Shown here: positions 8,809 through 16,263 of the stretch, one piece after another | How the letters are laid out: every line of letters starts with the position of its first letter | Position numbering within the stretch: position 1 is the first letter of the stretch | NCBI GenBank assembly: GCA_963976815.1 | Contig: CAXBLU010000004.1 | Location: 186,001 to 250,000, forward strand | Reading direction: 5' to 3' | DNA from: JAHRVQ01 sp963976815 | GTDB lineage: Bacteria > Pseudomonadota > Gammaproteobacteria > Pseudomonadales > Azotimanducaceae | DNA length: 64,000 nt | Translations under genes and position numbers: made by a program | The notes under the pieces: generated by a model | Database searches by the model: none | What the model saw: the letters and a program-made list of their open reading frames with translations, nothing else | Told to the model about the DNA's origin: nothing

Positions 8809-9879
8809 ATGGATCTCGGTATTTGTGTTGCATCTCATATTCAAGACATAGACTACGTGGTCCATGCGGAATCACTTGGCTATAGCCACGCATGGATGGC
8901 GGACAGCCAGATGATCTGGTCCGATTGTTACGCTACCCTGGCCCTTGCTGCTTCTCGAACCAGCACCATCAAACTCGGGACCGGGGTTGCAATTAGCGGT
9001 ACTCGTCCTCCGGCAGTCAATGCAGCGGGGATTGCCACCATTAACGCGATTGCACCGGGGCGTACATTCTTTGGCGTTGGAGCAGGCAACACTGCTATGC
9101 GCATCATGGGCTTGCCGCCCCATAAAATTAAAGATCTGGATCAATATCTGACGGAGATTGGCCCGCTGCTCAAGGGAGAAGAATCCATTGTCAAACTCGG
9201 GCAGTTGGAATCTCCGATTCGCCACGTCATGCCCGATAAGGGTTTTGTGAATTTTGAAGATGAGATTCCAATGTATGTGTCTGGCTTTGGACCCAGATCC
9301 CTGGGTCTGGCGGGTAAACATGGCGATGGCGCCGTAATCGCATTTGCCGCGAGTCCAGGTGCGCTAGAAATGATGTGGTCAATGATAGAAGCCGGCGCAT
9401 TAGAAACCGGACGAACCATTAATCGAGACAGGTTCTATTTGTCTGCCCTGACCACCATGGTGGTCCTGGATGAAGGCGAGGCCATCGACTCTGAACGGGT
9501 AAAACACGAATGTGGCGCTTTTGCGATGGCTTCAGTGCACTACGCATACGATCAGTTTCGGAATTTTGGCCATCAACCACCGAATTATCTAGCGGGTATC
9601 TGGGATGAATACACCGCATTGCTAGAATCCTTTCCGGAAGAACGACGTCATCAACGTATCCACGCCGGACACAACTGCTGGGTGATCCCCGAAGAAGAAA
9701 AGTTTGTCACCGCAGAAACTATCTCCGCCAGTTGCCTGGTCGGGACCCAGGATCAATTGATCGAACAGCTGCAAAGCCTTGAGGCCCAGGGCCTGAATCA
9801 GGTGATGTTATTGCCGCCTTTTGATCCCCGCTACGACGTCATCAATCGCGTAGCCCGGGATATTCTGCCCAATATATAG
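8809..9879 (+). CDS. LLM-class flavin-dependent oxidoreductase
   Basis: Cytosolic luciferase-like monooxygenase/F420-type TIM barrel of 356 residues. It shows LGYSHAWMADSQMIW, LAASRTSTIKLGTGVAISGTR, the GRTFFGVGAGNTAMRIMG segment, and a C-terminal LVGTQDQLIEQLQSLEAQGLNQVML substrate-lid region. It is the last gene of the transporter-hydrolase-LLM operon, 27 bp after the hydrolase. FMN with a separate reductase or F420 are both possible as cofactor. Oxidative ring or C-C cleavage of the imported compound is plausible but inferred. Confidence 0.88.
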   Translation: MDLGICVASHIQDIDYVVHAESLGYSHAWMADSQMIWSDCYATLALAASRTSTIKLGTGVAISGTRPPAVNAAGIATINAIAPGRTFFGVGAGNTAMRIMGLPPHKIKDLDQYLTEIGPLLKGEESIVKLGQLESPIRHVMPDKGFVNFEDEIPMYVSGFGPRSLGLAGKHGDGAVIAFAASPGALEMMWSMIEAGALETGRTINRDRFYLSALTTMVVLDEGEAIDSERVKHECGAFAMASVHYAYDQFRNFGHQPPNYLAGIWDEYTALLESFPEERRHQRIHAGHNCWVIPEEEKFVTAETISASCLVGTQDQLIEQLQSLEAQGLNQVMLLPPFDPRYDVINRVARDILPNI

Positions 9880-10039
9880 CCCACCGCTAGTCGAGAGCAT
9901 TCGAGATATTTTCTTGAGTCATGTAACCTTACGTTTATCCCGTCATAGCCCTTCAGATTGATCCGTCTCAGGTTCCTCACTGATATAACCGCTTGGCTAC
10001 ATTCATCCCTGCACAATCCAAAGAACATCAGGAGAACCT

Positions 10040-10519
10040 ATGTCCGCACAACAAGTGAAAATTGCACAACATCAAGTTGTCAGCATTGACTATGAACTCA
10101 AAAACGATGATGGCGAAGTACTTGATAGCTCCGCTGGTCAAGAGCCCCTTACTTATCTACACGGCACCGGTGGTCTGATCCCAGGACTGGAGAAAGCCCT
10201 TGAAGGCAAAGCCGCTGAAGACGAATTAGAAGTCACCATTCCGCCGGAAGAAGCCTACGGTGAGTTTAATGACAGCCTGGTGCAAAAAGTCACCACCGCC
10301 GCCTTTGAAGGAGTGGAAAAAGTTGAACCGGGCATGCAGTTCCAAGCCCAGGGTAACAATGGCGAACTTCAGCGCATTATGATTGTTGCGGTCGAAGGTG
10401 ATGACGTCACAATCGACGCTAACCATCCCCTGGCGGGCCAAACCTTACATTTCTCGGTTCAAGTCCGGGATGTTCGTGAGGCAACTGAAGAAGAAAAAGA
10501 ACATGGCCATGCACACTAA
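10040..10519 (+). CDS. slyD: SlyD-type FKBP peptidyl-prolyl cis-trans isomerase
   Basis: Cytosolic proline isomerase and chaperone of 159 residues. The split FKBP domain (VSIDYELKNDDGEVLDSS, LTYLHGTGGLIPGLEKALEG) encloses the insert-in-flap domain, and the protein ends with a short EEEKEHGHAH metal-binding-type tail, shorter than the E. coli His-rich tail. A ribosome site AGGAGAA precedes the ATG. The 160 bp upstream (9880-10039) hold no gene. The next gene overlaps its 3' end by 17 bp. Confidence 0.93.
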   Translation: MSAQQVKIAQHQVVSIDYELKNDDGEVLDSSAGQEPLTYLHGTGGLIPGLEKALEGKAAEDELEVTIPPEEAYGEFNDSLVQKVTTAAFEGVEKVEPGMQFQAQGNNGELQRIMIVAVEGDDVTIDANHPLAGQTLHFSVQVRDVREATEEEKEHGHAH

Positions 10520-11246
10520 CCAACTCCCCGGGCTGCTGATCTTAAGCAGCCTTTTGATTGGTTCCTTTAGTTTTTTTGGTTCCACGACCGCTTTTGCTGA
10601 TCCTGTCACCGCGATCTCAGACGATGGCCGAGAAGTCATTTTAAATGACAACGGTGAATGGCAATACGTAACTGAAGATCGTTTTGCAACTACAGAAGAC
10701 GGACAGAGAATTCGCTTAAAGGCAGATCAACGTTGGCAGAAGGTTCGTGATTCAGAAGCACCGGCGTATCAGCCGGTGCCGATCTCAACGATTCAGCGGG
10801 ATAGCATCACGATTTCAGACAGCAACCTTTCCGGCGCACCTCATTCTGGTAACAGTTTTGATGTGACTCTGGACCAGGTTCAGGTTGAAAACCAGAGAGA
10901 AACTGTCGGCAAGAACAAACGACTCCGCTCTAATCTGGTGTTCTATCTGGAGATTAAGGGACAGGGCGACTCCGAACATCAGCTGAACCCGGAGCAATTC
11001 TCTGTCCAGGACAGTCGGGGCAAAGCCTACCCGGTATTCTCAGTGACAGCGGGTACTTCTCCCATCGGCGGCAAACCGCGTTGGGTAATTAGAGCTAAGG
11101 GCGCACCACGTTGGTGGGGCGTAAAATTTTTCTCATTACAGATTGCACCGAACGCGCTGGGCAACACAGACTCCATCGAGTTACGAAAACCCATGCGGGA
11201 CGTTCTAAAAAAAGAAGTCGAATCCCTACCTGAAGATGGCCTATAG
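10503..11246 (+). CDS. Exported protein, DUF3157-like N-terminus
   Basis: Exported protein of about 247 residues starting at ATG 10503 (or 10509), inside the end of slyD. A longer frame beginning at 10383 has no merit because it lacks the signal peptide at its N-terminus. After the signal peptide (cleavage near AFA-DP) comes SDDGREVILNDNGEWQYV, which recalls DUF3157-type proteins, then a beta-rich second half with LVFYLEIKGQGDSEHQLNPEQF. Overlap with slyD indicates translational coupling. No function is assigned; the family link is tentative. Its stop overlaps the convergent GST gene by 6 bp. Confidence 0.65.
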   Translation: MAMHTNQLPGLLILSSLLIGSFSFFGSTTAFADPVTAISDDGREVILNDNGEWQYVTEDRFATTEDGQRIRLKADQRWQKVRDSEAPAYQPVPISTIQRDSITISDSNLSGAPHSGNSFDVTLDQVQVENQRETVGKNKRLRSNLVFYLEIKGQGDSEHQLNPEQFSVQDSRGKAYPVFSVTAGTSPIGGKPRWVIRAKGAPRWWGVKFFSLQIAPNALGNTDSIELRKPMRDVLKKEVESLPEDGL

Positions 11247-11837
11247 ACCGGCCATTTTCTGGGCTTGCTGACAGGCAGATCGCCCATACAAGCGATCTCG
11301 GTAAGCCAGCAGATTCTGGTCGACGGGCATTTCAAATCTAACGGCCCAGTTTAGGGTTTGCGCGAGCAAGACATCCGCCAGAGTAAAGGTGGTGCCGACT
11401 GCAAAGTCCCGGTCTGCCAGCCGAACTTGCAGGGCAGTCTGGGCTTTTTCAAATTCCCACTTTGCGGTTTTAAGCATTGCCTTAAGGCGGTATTCCTCAG
11501 GGATTGCAAACATATGTTTGCCGATTGACCACAGGGGTTGCTCGAGCTCCGTCATGATGAAATAACAGATCTCATCATAATATGCCCGGCGTTTAATCTC
11601 AGTTGGAATTAACTCGCTAGATGCTAATTGCCCGGCATAATTAACAATCGCCGCACTCTCATTCAGCACCAGATCTTCATCTACCAGGGTGGGCACCTTA
11701 ATCTGACTGTTGAGTCCTTGATAATTGTCCGGGAGGTTTTCCCGATCAACATGGATATATTCAAATTGGACGCCAGATTCAAGCAATGCCCAAAGGCATC
11801 GGAAGGACCTGGATTGACCTCTACCGTATAAAATCAT
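11241..11837 (-). CDS. Glutathione S-transferase family protein
   Basis: Cytosolic GST of 198 residues. The N-terminal thioredoxin-like domain begins MILYGRGQSRSFRCLWALLE and has the cis-Pro IKVPTLVDEDLVLNESAAI with the glutathione-binding Glu-Ser. The helical C-terminal domain contains FAVGTTFTLADVLLAQTLNW. The Cys in SFRC replaces the usual catalytic Ser/Tyr region, so the beta class is possible. Convergent with the exported-protein gene; 107 bp upstream of its start lie repeats and the next gene. Confidence 0.88.
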   Translation of the reverse strand: MILYGRGQSRSFRCLWALLESGVQFEYIHVDRENLPDNYQGLNSQIKVPTLVDEDLVLNESAAIVNYAGQLASSELIPTEIKRRAYYDEICYFIMTELEQPLWSIGKHMFAIPEEYRLKAMLKTAKWEFEKAQTALQVRLADRDFAVGTTFTLADVLLAQTLNWAVRFEMPVDQNLLAYRDRLYGRSACQQAQKMAGL

Positions 11838-11871
11838 ATTTCATCTCAAGCTATGGGGTTATGGCGCTTTG

Positions 11872-11960
11872 TTGCGCTCAGGGCTGTTTATTCCGCTAAG
11901 GGCTTTTTATGGCGCTAAGGGCTTTTTATGGCGCTAAGGGCTCTTTATTGCGCTAAGGGC
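11872..11960. repeat. 19-bp tandem array at the 3' end of the AHL-lactonase-like gene
   Basis: Four near-identical copies of about 19 bp (core CGCTAAGGGCTTTTTATGG). Read on the minus strand each copy repeats the terminal codons and TAA of the upstream gene (Lys-Pro-Leu-Ala-Gln-stop). The gene's own stop at 11945-11947 lies in the first copy, so the array is a duplication of the gene's end that spread downstream. Confidence 0.85.
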
Positions 11961-12706
11961 TTTGGAAAAGCCGGTAAAGTTTTCCAGAAGTCTGGGTCAT
12001 GGCCGTAAAAAAGTTGCGCGCCCTTAGTCTCGAGGTCTTTTAATTTTTGAAAGCTCTCCATCATTTGATCAGCACTAAAGGACAGAGCCGGCAAACGCAT
12101 TTCTTCCAGGGAACGCCGTAGATAACAGGCATCCCCGGTCAAGACGATGACTTTTTTGTTGGTCGTGATCTTGAGGGATTGATGACCTGGGGTATGACCC
12201 GGGGTAGGTATACAGACGACCGAACCATCGCCAAAAATATCGTGCTCGCCATCCGCCAGAATAAACCCATGGCCATAGTCCCAGTCCTGATCAAAAAAGC
12301 CAATTTTCGCGGCAATCTCTGGGGTTTTTGCCGCTTCTAATTCTTTCTTTTGCACAACAACCGGCGCATTAGGAATCGCATCGTTGCCGCCGCAGTGATC
12401 AAAATGCAAATGTGAGTTTACGAGGAAGGTAATATCATCAACCGCAATATCCAATGCGGCGAGGCGTGCGGCGACATCCTCATTCGCTTCAAAATGTACA
12501 TCAAACAAAGGCGCTAGTACGCCCAGGCGTTTGTCGGGTTCTGTTTGCATGGATTTATGTAGACCCGTGTCATACAGAACGAGGCCTTTAGGATGACGGA
12601 TCAGGTAACTGGGTACCGGTATTCGAATTTTGCCGGTCTCGCCCTCAAGCATCGACCCCAAATCCATGGTCATCCAACCGCAAGTCATGGCATGAATTGT
12701 TAACAA
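11945..12706 (-). CDS. MBL-fold hydrolase of the N-acyl-homoserine lactonase (AttM/AiiB-like) group
   Basis: Metallo-hydrolase of 253 residues without a signal peptide. The metal motif is SHLHFDHCGG, followed by IPTPGHTPGHQSLKI and VLTGDACYLRRSLEE with the bridging Asp, then GHDPDFW with the last His. These blocks and the N-terminal IPVPSYLIRHPKGLVLYDTGLH match the AHL lactonase-like MBL subgroup, which opens homoserine lactones, although many members act on other lactones. No LuxI/LuxR gene is in the window. Its last codons are part of a tandem repeat. Confidence 0.85.
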   Translation of the reverse strand: MLTIHAMTCGWMTMDLGSMLEGETGKIRIPVPSYLIRHPKGLVLYDTGLHKSMQTEPDKRLGVLAPLFDVHFEANEDVAARLAALDIAVDDITFLVNSHLHFDHCGGNDAIPNAPVVVQKKELEAAKTPEIAAKIGFFDQDWDYGHGFILADGEHDIFGDGSVVCIPTPGHTPGHQSLKITTNKKVIVLTGDACYLRRSLEEMRLPALSFSADQMMESFQKLKDLETKGAQLFYGHDPDFWKTLPAFPKPLAQ

Positions 12707-12948
12707 CGTAGCTCTCCCAATCCAAATAATCCGCTGATGCTACCACTGCAGACGAGCATAAAATAACCGGAATATTCCTATCAATACCCATCTGGTCTGT
12801 TAAGATGCGCCCACTTTGCACCGAAGGTCGTGCAAACCCTCGTGGTATCCATTCTGGTTTCCCCGAAAACCGCTTTACTTTATTACTGCACTGTTTGGAC
12901 CTTTCTCCTGTTAATTCCGGTGGCAAACAACGCACTGGAGCATCATTG

Positions 12949-14541
12949 ATGTCATTTGAAACCCTTGGCCTAAGTGCCGAGATACTACGTGCTGTGTCCG
13001 ATTCTGGATACACTGAACCTACACCCGTCCAGGCCGAAGCAATACCCCATGTACTCGCTGGCCGAGATATTATGGCTGGCGCACAAACCGGCACCGGCAA
13101 AACCGCTGGTTTTACACTACCTATTTTAGAGCGGCTTTTAGCCAGCAAATCTAGTCGACAGAATCGCCCAGTCCGCGCACTCATTTTAGTCCCGACCCGC
13201 GAATTAGCGGCCCAGGTACATGAAAGTGTTGAGGCCTATGGCAAACACCTACCTTTAAGCTCAATGGTTGTTTTTGGCGGCGTCAATATACGCCCACAAA
13301 TCAGCAAGCTACGCCGGGGCGTTGATATATTAATTGCTACACCGGGTCGCCTTTTAGACCACATCCAACAGGGCAACTTGAGTTTAAGCGAAGTGGAAAT
13401 GCTGGTTCTGGACGAAGCAGACCGAATGCTTGATATGGGATTTATCCCTGATATTAAACGGATTGTGAAGCTCATTCCGGAAAATCGACAAACCTTGATG
13501 TTTTCCGCAACCTTTTCCGCTGAGATTAAGAAACTCGCCAGCAGTTTCCTGACTGATCCAGCCCAGGTACAGATTGCTCAACAAAATACGACTGCTGAAC
13601 GGATTGCACAGGTTATCCATCTGGTTGATCAGAAAGAAAAACGCGGCTTACTGTCTCACCTGATCGGTGACGGTAACTGGAGTCAGGTGCTGATTTTTAC
13701 TCGCACCAAGCACGGCGCTAACAGACTGGCCACCCAGCTTGAAAAAGACGGCATCAAATCCGCCGCCATTCATGGCAATAAAAGCCAGGGTGCTCGGACC
13801 CGGGCACTGGCCGATTTTAAAGCGGGTAAAGTTCGTGCGCTGGTTGCAACGGATATTGCCGCTCGAGGTTTAGACATCGACCAACTGCCCCATGTGGTGA
13901 ATTATGAGTTGCCCCATAAACCAGAGGACTATGTACACCGTATTGGTCGTACCGGTCGCGCCGGTCGCGAAGGTGAAGCCATGTCTTTAGTTTGTCGAGA
14001 AGAAACGAAACTCTTGAGAGATATTGAGAAGTTATTGAGCCGCGAGCTTCCACAGAAAATCACGGTAGGTTTTGAGCCAACCGAGCCTGCCCTGAGTAAA
14101 GAAGGCGCTTCACGCTCGGCTAACTTCGGTGGTGGGTCCAATCGTTCTAACAATCGATCTTCTAGCGGCCGTTCCGGTAGTTCTAGCAATCGATCGGGCC
14201 GAGGATCCAGCAATCGTTCCGGTAGTTCTAGTAACCGATCTAACCATTCGAATAGTGGTTCCAGTGATCGTTCTGGTAACGGTTCCGGCGGTAGTTCCAG
14301 TGAACGTTCGGGCAATCGAGCGGGCAATAACTCTGGTAACCGTTCTGGCAACCGTTCTAGTGAGCAGTCGGGCAACCGTTCAGGTAACAGCTCCGGCAAC
14401 AGCTCTGGTAACAGCAGTTACGGTAATCGATCTGGTAACAGTTCCAGTGGTAATTCTGGAGATCGTTCCGGCAATACCCGGGGAAACTCTGCAACGCCTA
14501 ACGGCAATCGTTCCGGTGGTCGAGTAGCAAACGCTCGATAG
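12949..14541 (+). CDS. rhlE: DEAD-box RNA helicase RhlE-like with long Arg/Ser/Gly/Asn tail
   Basis: ATP-dependent RNA helicase of 530 residues. The start is ATG 12949 with GGAG 9 bp upstream; a longer frame from 12805 lacks coding character. Motifs: Q-motif PTPVQAEAIP, Walker A AQTGTGKT, PTRELA, TPGR, DEAD, SAT, and the C-terminal RGLDI and HRIGRTGRAG. From about residue 390 the protein is low-complexity, built of Ser-Asn-Arg-Ser-Gly permutations for about 140 residues, likely an unstructured RNA-binding tail. The 242-bp upstream region holds no gene and may be a leader, as for cold-regulated helicases. It is divergent from the AHL-lactonase-like gene. Confidence 0.92.
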   Translation: MSFETLGLSAEILRAVSDSGYTEPTPVQAEAIPHVLAGRDIMAGAQTGTGKTAGFTLPILERLLASKSSRQNRPVRALILVPTRELAAQVHESVEAYGKHLPLSSMVVFGGVNIRPQISKLRRGVDILIATPGRLLDHIQQGNLSLSEVEMLVLDEADRMLDMGFIPDIKRIVKLIPENRQTLMFSATFSAEIKKLASSFLTDPAQVQIAQQNTTAERIAQVIHLVDQKEKRGLLSHLIGDGNWSQVLIFTRTKHGANRLATQLEKDGIKSAAIHGNKSQGARTRALADFKAGKVRALVATDIAARGLDIDQLPHVVNYELPHKPEDYVHRIGRTGRAGREGEAMSLVCREETKLLRDIEKLLSRELPQKITVGFEPTEPALSKEGASRSANFGGGSNRSNNRSSSGRSGSSSNRSGRGSSNRSGSSSNRSNHSNSGSSDRSGNGSGGSSSERSGNRAGNNSGNRSGNRSSEQSGNRSGNSSGNSSGNSSYGNRSGNSSSGNSGDRSGNTRGNSATPNGNRSGGRVANAR

Positions 14542-14574
14542 CCGGTACTTTTGGCTTCAGCTATTAAGCTTTAA

Positions 14575-14644
14575 CTGTCTACCCTCAACTGTCTACCCTC
14601 AACTATCTACCCTCAACTATCTACCCTCAACTATCTACTTTCAA
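14575..14644. repeat. 14-bp tandem array, five copies, between convergent genes
   Basis: Five copies of CTRTCTACCCTCAA in direct tandem, 11 bp after the stop of the minus-strand DUF1501-like gene and 33 bp after the rhlE stop. On the minus strand each unit ends in ATAG or ACAG, so TAG stops recur; with a 14-bp period they fall in successive frames. Confidence 0.9.
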
Positions 14645-14655
14645 CTACAGGGCGT

Positions 14656-16224
14656 TTACAGTATTGGATTAAAGGCCGTCAGGCCGTCCAACTGTGAAAC
14701 GCCTAGTCCGTTGCCGGGGAACGTCGCAGCAAAATTGCCCTGTTCTCCGTGCAGCGCCATATAGTTTAAGGCAACCATCTGCACCAGTTGATTCACATTG
14801 TTCGCCGCTGGGGATGACGCCGTTTCTACCGATCCATCGGATCTGAACCAACCGAGTTGTTGGTGTTGGGCCTGGGCCGCAATATCACCACCTAACAGTT
14901 GTGGTCGACCCGCCGGGTTATAGACTAAAAAGAAAGACGCTGCGGTTGACTGGTTGTCTCCGGTCCACTCTCCCTTACCTCTGCCGGCAACACTGTCATC
15001 AATCCGGCCATTGCTTGCAACTGATCCGTCAGAGAACACATACATCATTAGGGGCACGCCCAATCTTGCGGCGTATTCCAAACAGGCACCCATGCATCGT
15101 CCGGCTCTCAGATCTCGAGCTTCACCTGTGCCTCTCTCCCCCGTGTGATAATCATAGCCACCCATCGTGATACAGCCTGCGCCGGCAAAACCGTTAAGCA
15201 CGAGTTTCATGACTGAAGCAGTCTTTTGAAATTCCCTTTCGCCATCAAATTCTGCCGCAGAGAAGATGCCACCGGGACCCACAATATCTGGATCTATCCC
15301 GGGATTAAGCGCCGTCGGATCACCAAATCGATCCGCCAGGTCTGCGCTTTTCACATAACCACAACGAACAAGATCTTTGATCACATCATCGCGGCTAATT
15401 TGTGAATTCACCCGGTTGAGTTTCATGTCTGAGATACGTTGAATCGACTCCATCACCGCAACCGCGTCCCCCTGGGACAAAAGCCCAATCAGGTCACCCA
15501 CATCAACAAGACCGGTGACATCCGTTGGACGGTCGACTTTTGTCGGACGCACCGCAACGTCAATTAAATCCGCGGGGGCCATTGAATTGCCACCGGAATC
15601 TGAACTACGGGAACCGATCAGGGTAAGCAGTGATCCATTCGCTCCGGCACGATTAATTGCGTACATCGGATTGTGGGGGTTATTGCCAGTATCATTTTCA
15701 GACCGCGCAGGAATCACGGCGCCATTGGTTGCGGCAACTGTGCCGGGCGCGGCTTTCTCCAAGATACCTCTAAGGTAGGCGGAGTCAGAATGAAAACTAA
15801 GACCAAGATCGGTATTAATAAAATCATTAGTACCGGTTTGAGCATTAACAACCGAGGGAATTTGATCCCCAGGCAAGCCTAGCTTGGAATATCCTGCGGT
15901 AGATAAAAAATCTAGCTGGCCGCCCCGCCCCCCGGTTAAAACGTTTGACCCCGCTATATTTGCACCTCCGGCCAGGTCAAAACAAATAAAAGGCACTTTC
16001 CCGGCGCCCTGCAAGGCAAGGCCGCAGGATTGTTTTAAGGTTTCCAGGTCCGCAGACAAGGCCGCCTGGGCCTGCATGGGACTCGCGAACAAACTCAGCA
16101 GGGATGGACCCATGACCGCAGCTGAACCAAACGAAAACCCCTGACGAATAAAATCTCGTCGGGTGACGGGCTTTTTGTGGTCGCCAAATTTTAAAGGCGC
16201 GTTGGGATGCAAAGCTTTTTTCAT
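14656..16224 (-). CDS. Tat-exported DUF1501-like protein
   Basis: Exported protein of 522 residues with a twin-arginine signal TRRDFIRQGFSFGSAAVMG. The body resembles the DUF1501 family (sulfatase-like fold): PFICFDLAGGANIAGSNVLTG, a central LVLNGFAGAGCITMGGYDYH, and a late LGVPLMMYVFSDGSVASNG. It is the last gene of a three-gene operon with two cytochrome-type proteins, 39 bp after the LamG gene, with an AGGAAG site. DUF1501 proteins commonly accompany DUF1588/1585-type haem proteins. No catalytic assignment is made; Tat export suggests a folded or cofactor-bearing periplasmic protein. Confidence 0.75.
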   Translation of the reverse strand: MKKALHPNAPLKFGDHKKPVTRRDFIRQGFSFGSAAVMGPSLLSLFASPMQAQAALSADLETLKQSCGLALQGAGKVPFICFDLAGGANIAGSNVLTGGRGGQLDFLSTAGYSKLGLPGDQIPSVVNAQTGTNDFINTDLGLSFHSDSAYLRGILEKAAPGTVAATNGAVIPARSENDTGNNPHNPMYAINRAGANGSLLTLIGSRSSDSGGNSMAPADLIDVAVRPTKVDRPTDVTGLVDVGDLIGLLSQGDAVAVMESIQRISDMKLNRVNSQISRDDVIKDLVRCGYVKSADLADRFGDPTALNPGIDPDIVGPGGIFSAAEFDGEREFQKTASVMKLVLNGFAGAGCITMGGYDYHTGERGTGEARDLRAGRCMGACLEYAARLGVPLMMYVFSDGSVASNGRIDDSVAGRGKGEWTGDNQSTAASFFLVYNPAGRPQLLGGDIAAQAQHQQLGWFRSDGSVETASSPAANNVNQLVQMVALNYMALHGEQGNFAATFPGNGLGVSQLDGLTAFNPIL

Positions 16225-16263
16225 GCTGACTTCCTATCTAATGTTGGCCCATTTAATTTGTGA

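Noticed and set aside
11945..12706. Quorum-quenching locus
   Set aside because: The AHL-lactonase-like family is broad and no LuxI/LuxR gene is near; kept only as a family call.
12805..12948. N-terminal extension of the RhlE frame
   Set aside because: No helicase homology and no ribosome site; ATG 12949 has GGAG upstream and starts the usual MSFETLGL.
13929..14527. Long open frames on both strands over the rhlE tail
   Set aside because: The repetitive Ser/Asn/Arg/Gly codons leave several frames open; only the helicase frame is continuous with a real domain.
14575..14644. Short repeat array as a CRISPR
   Set aside because: Units abut without spacers and are 14 bp; no cas genes are present.
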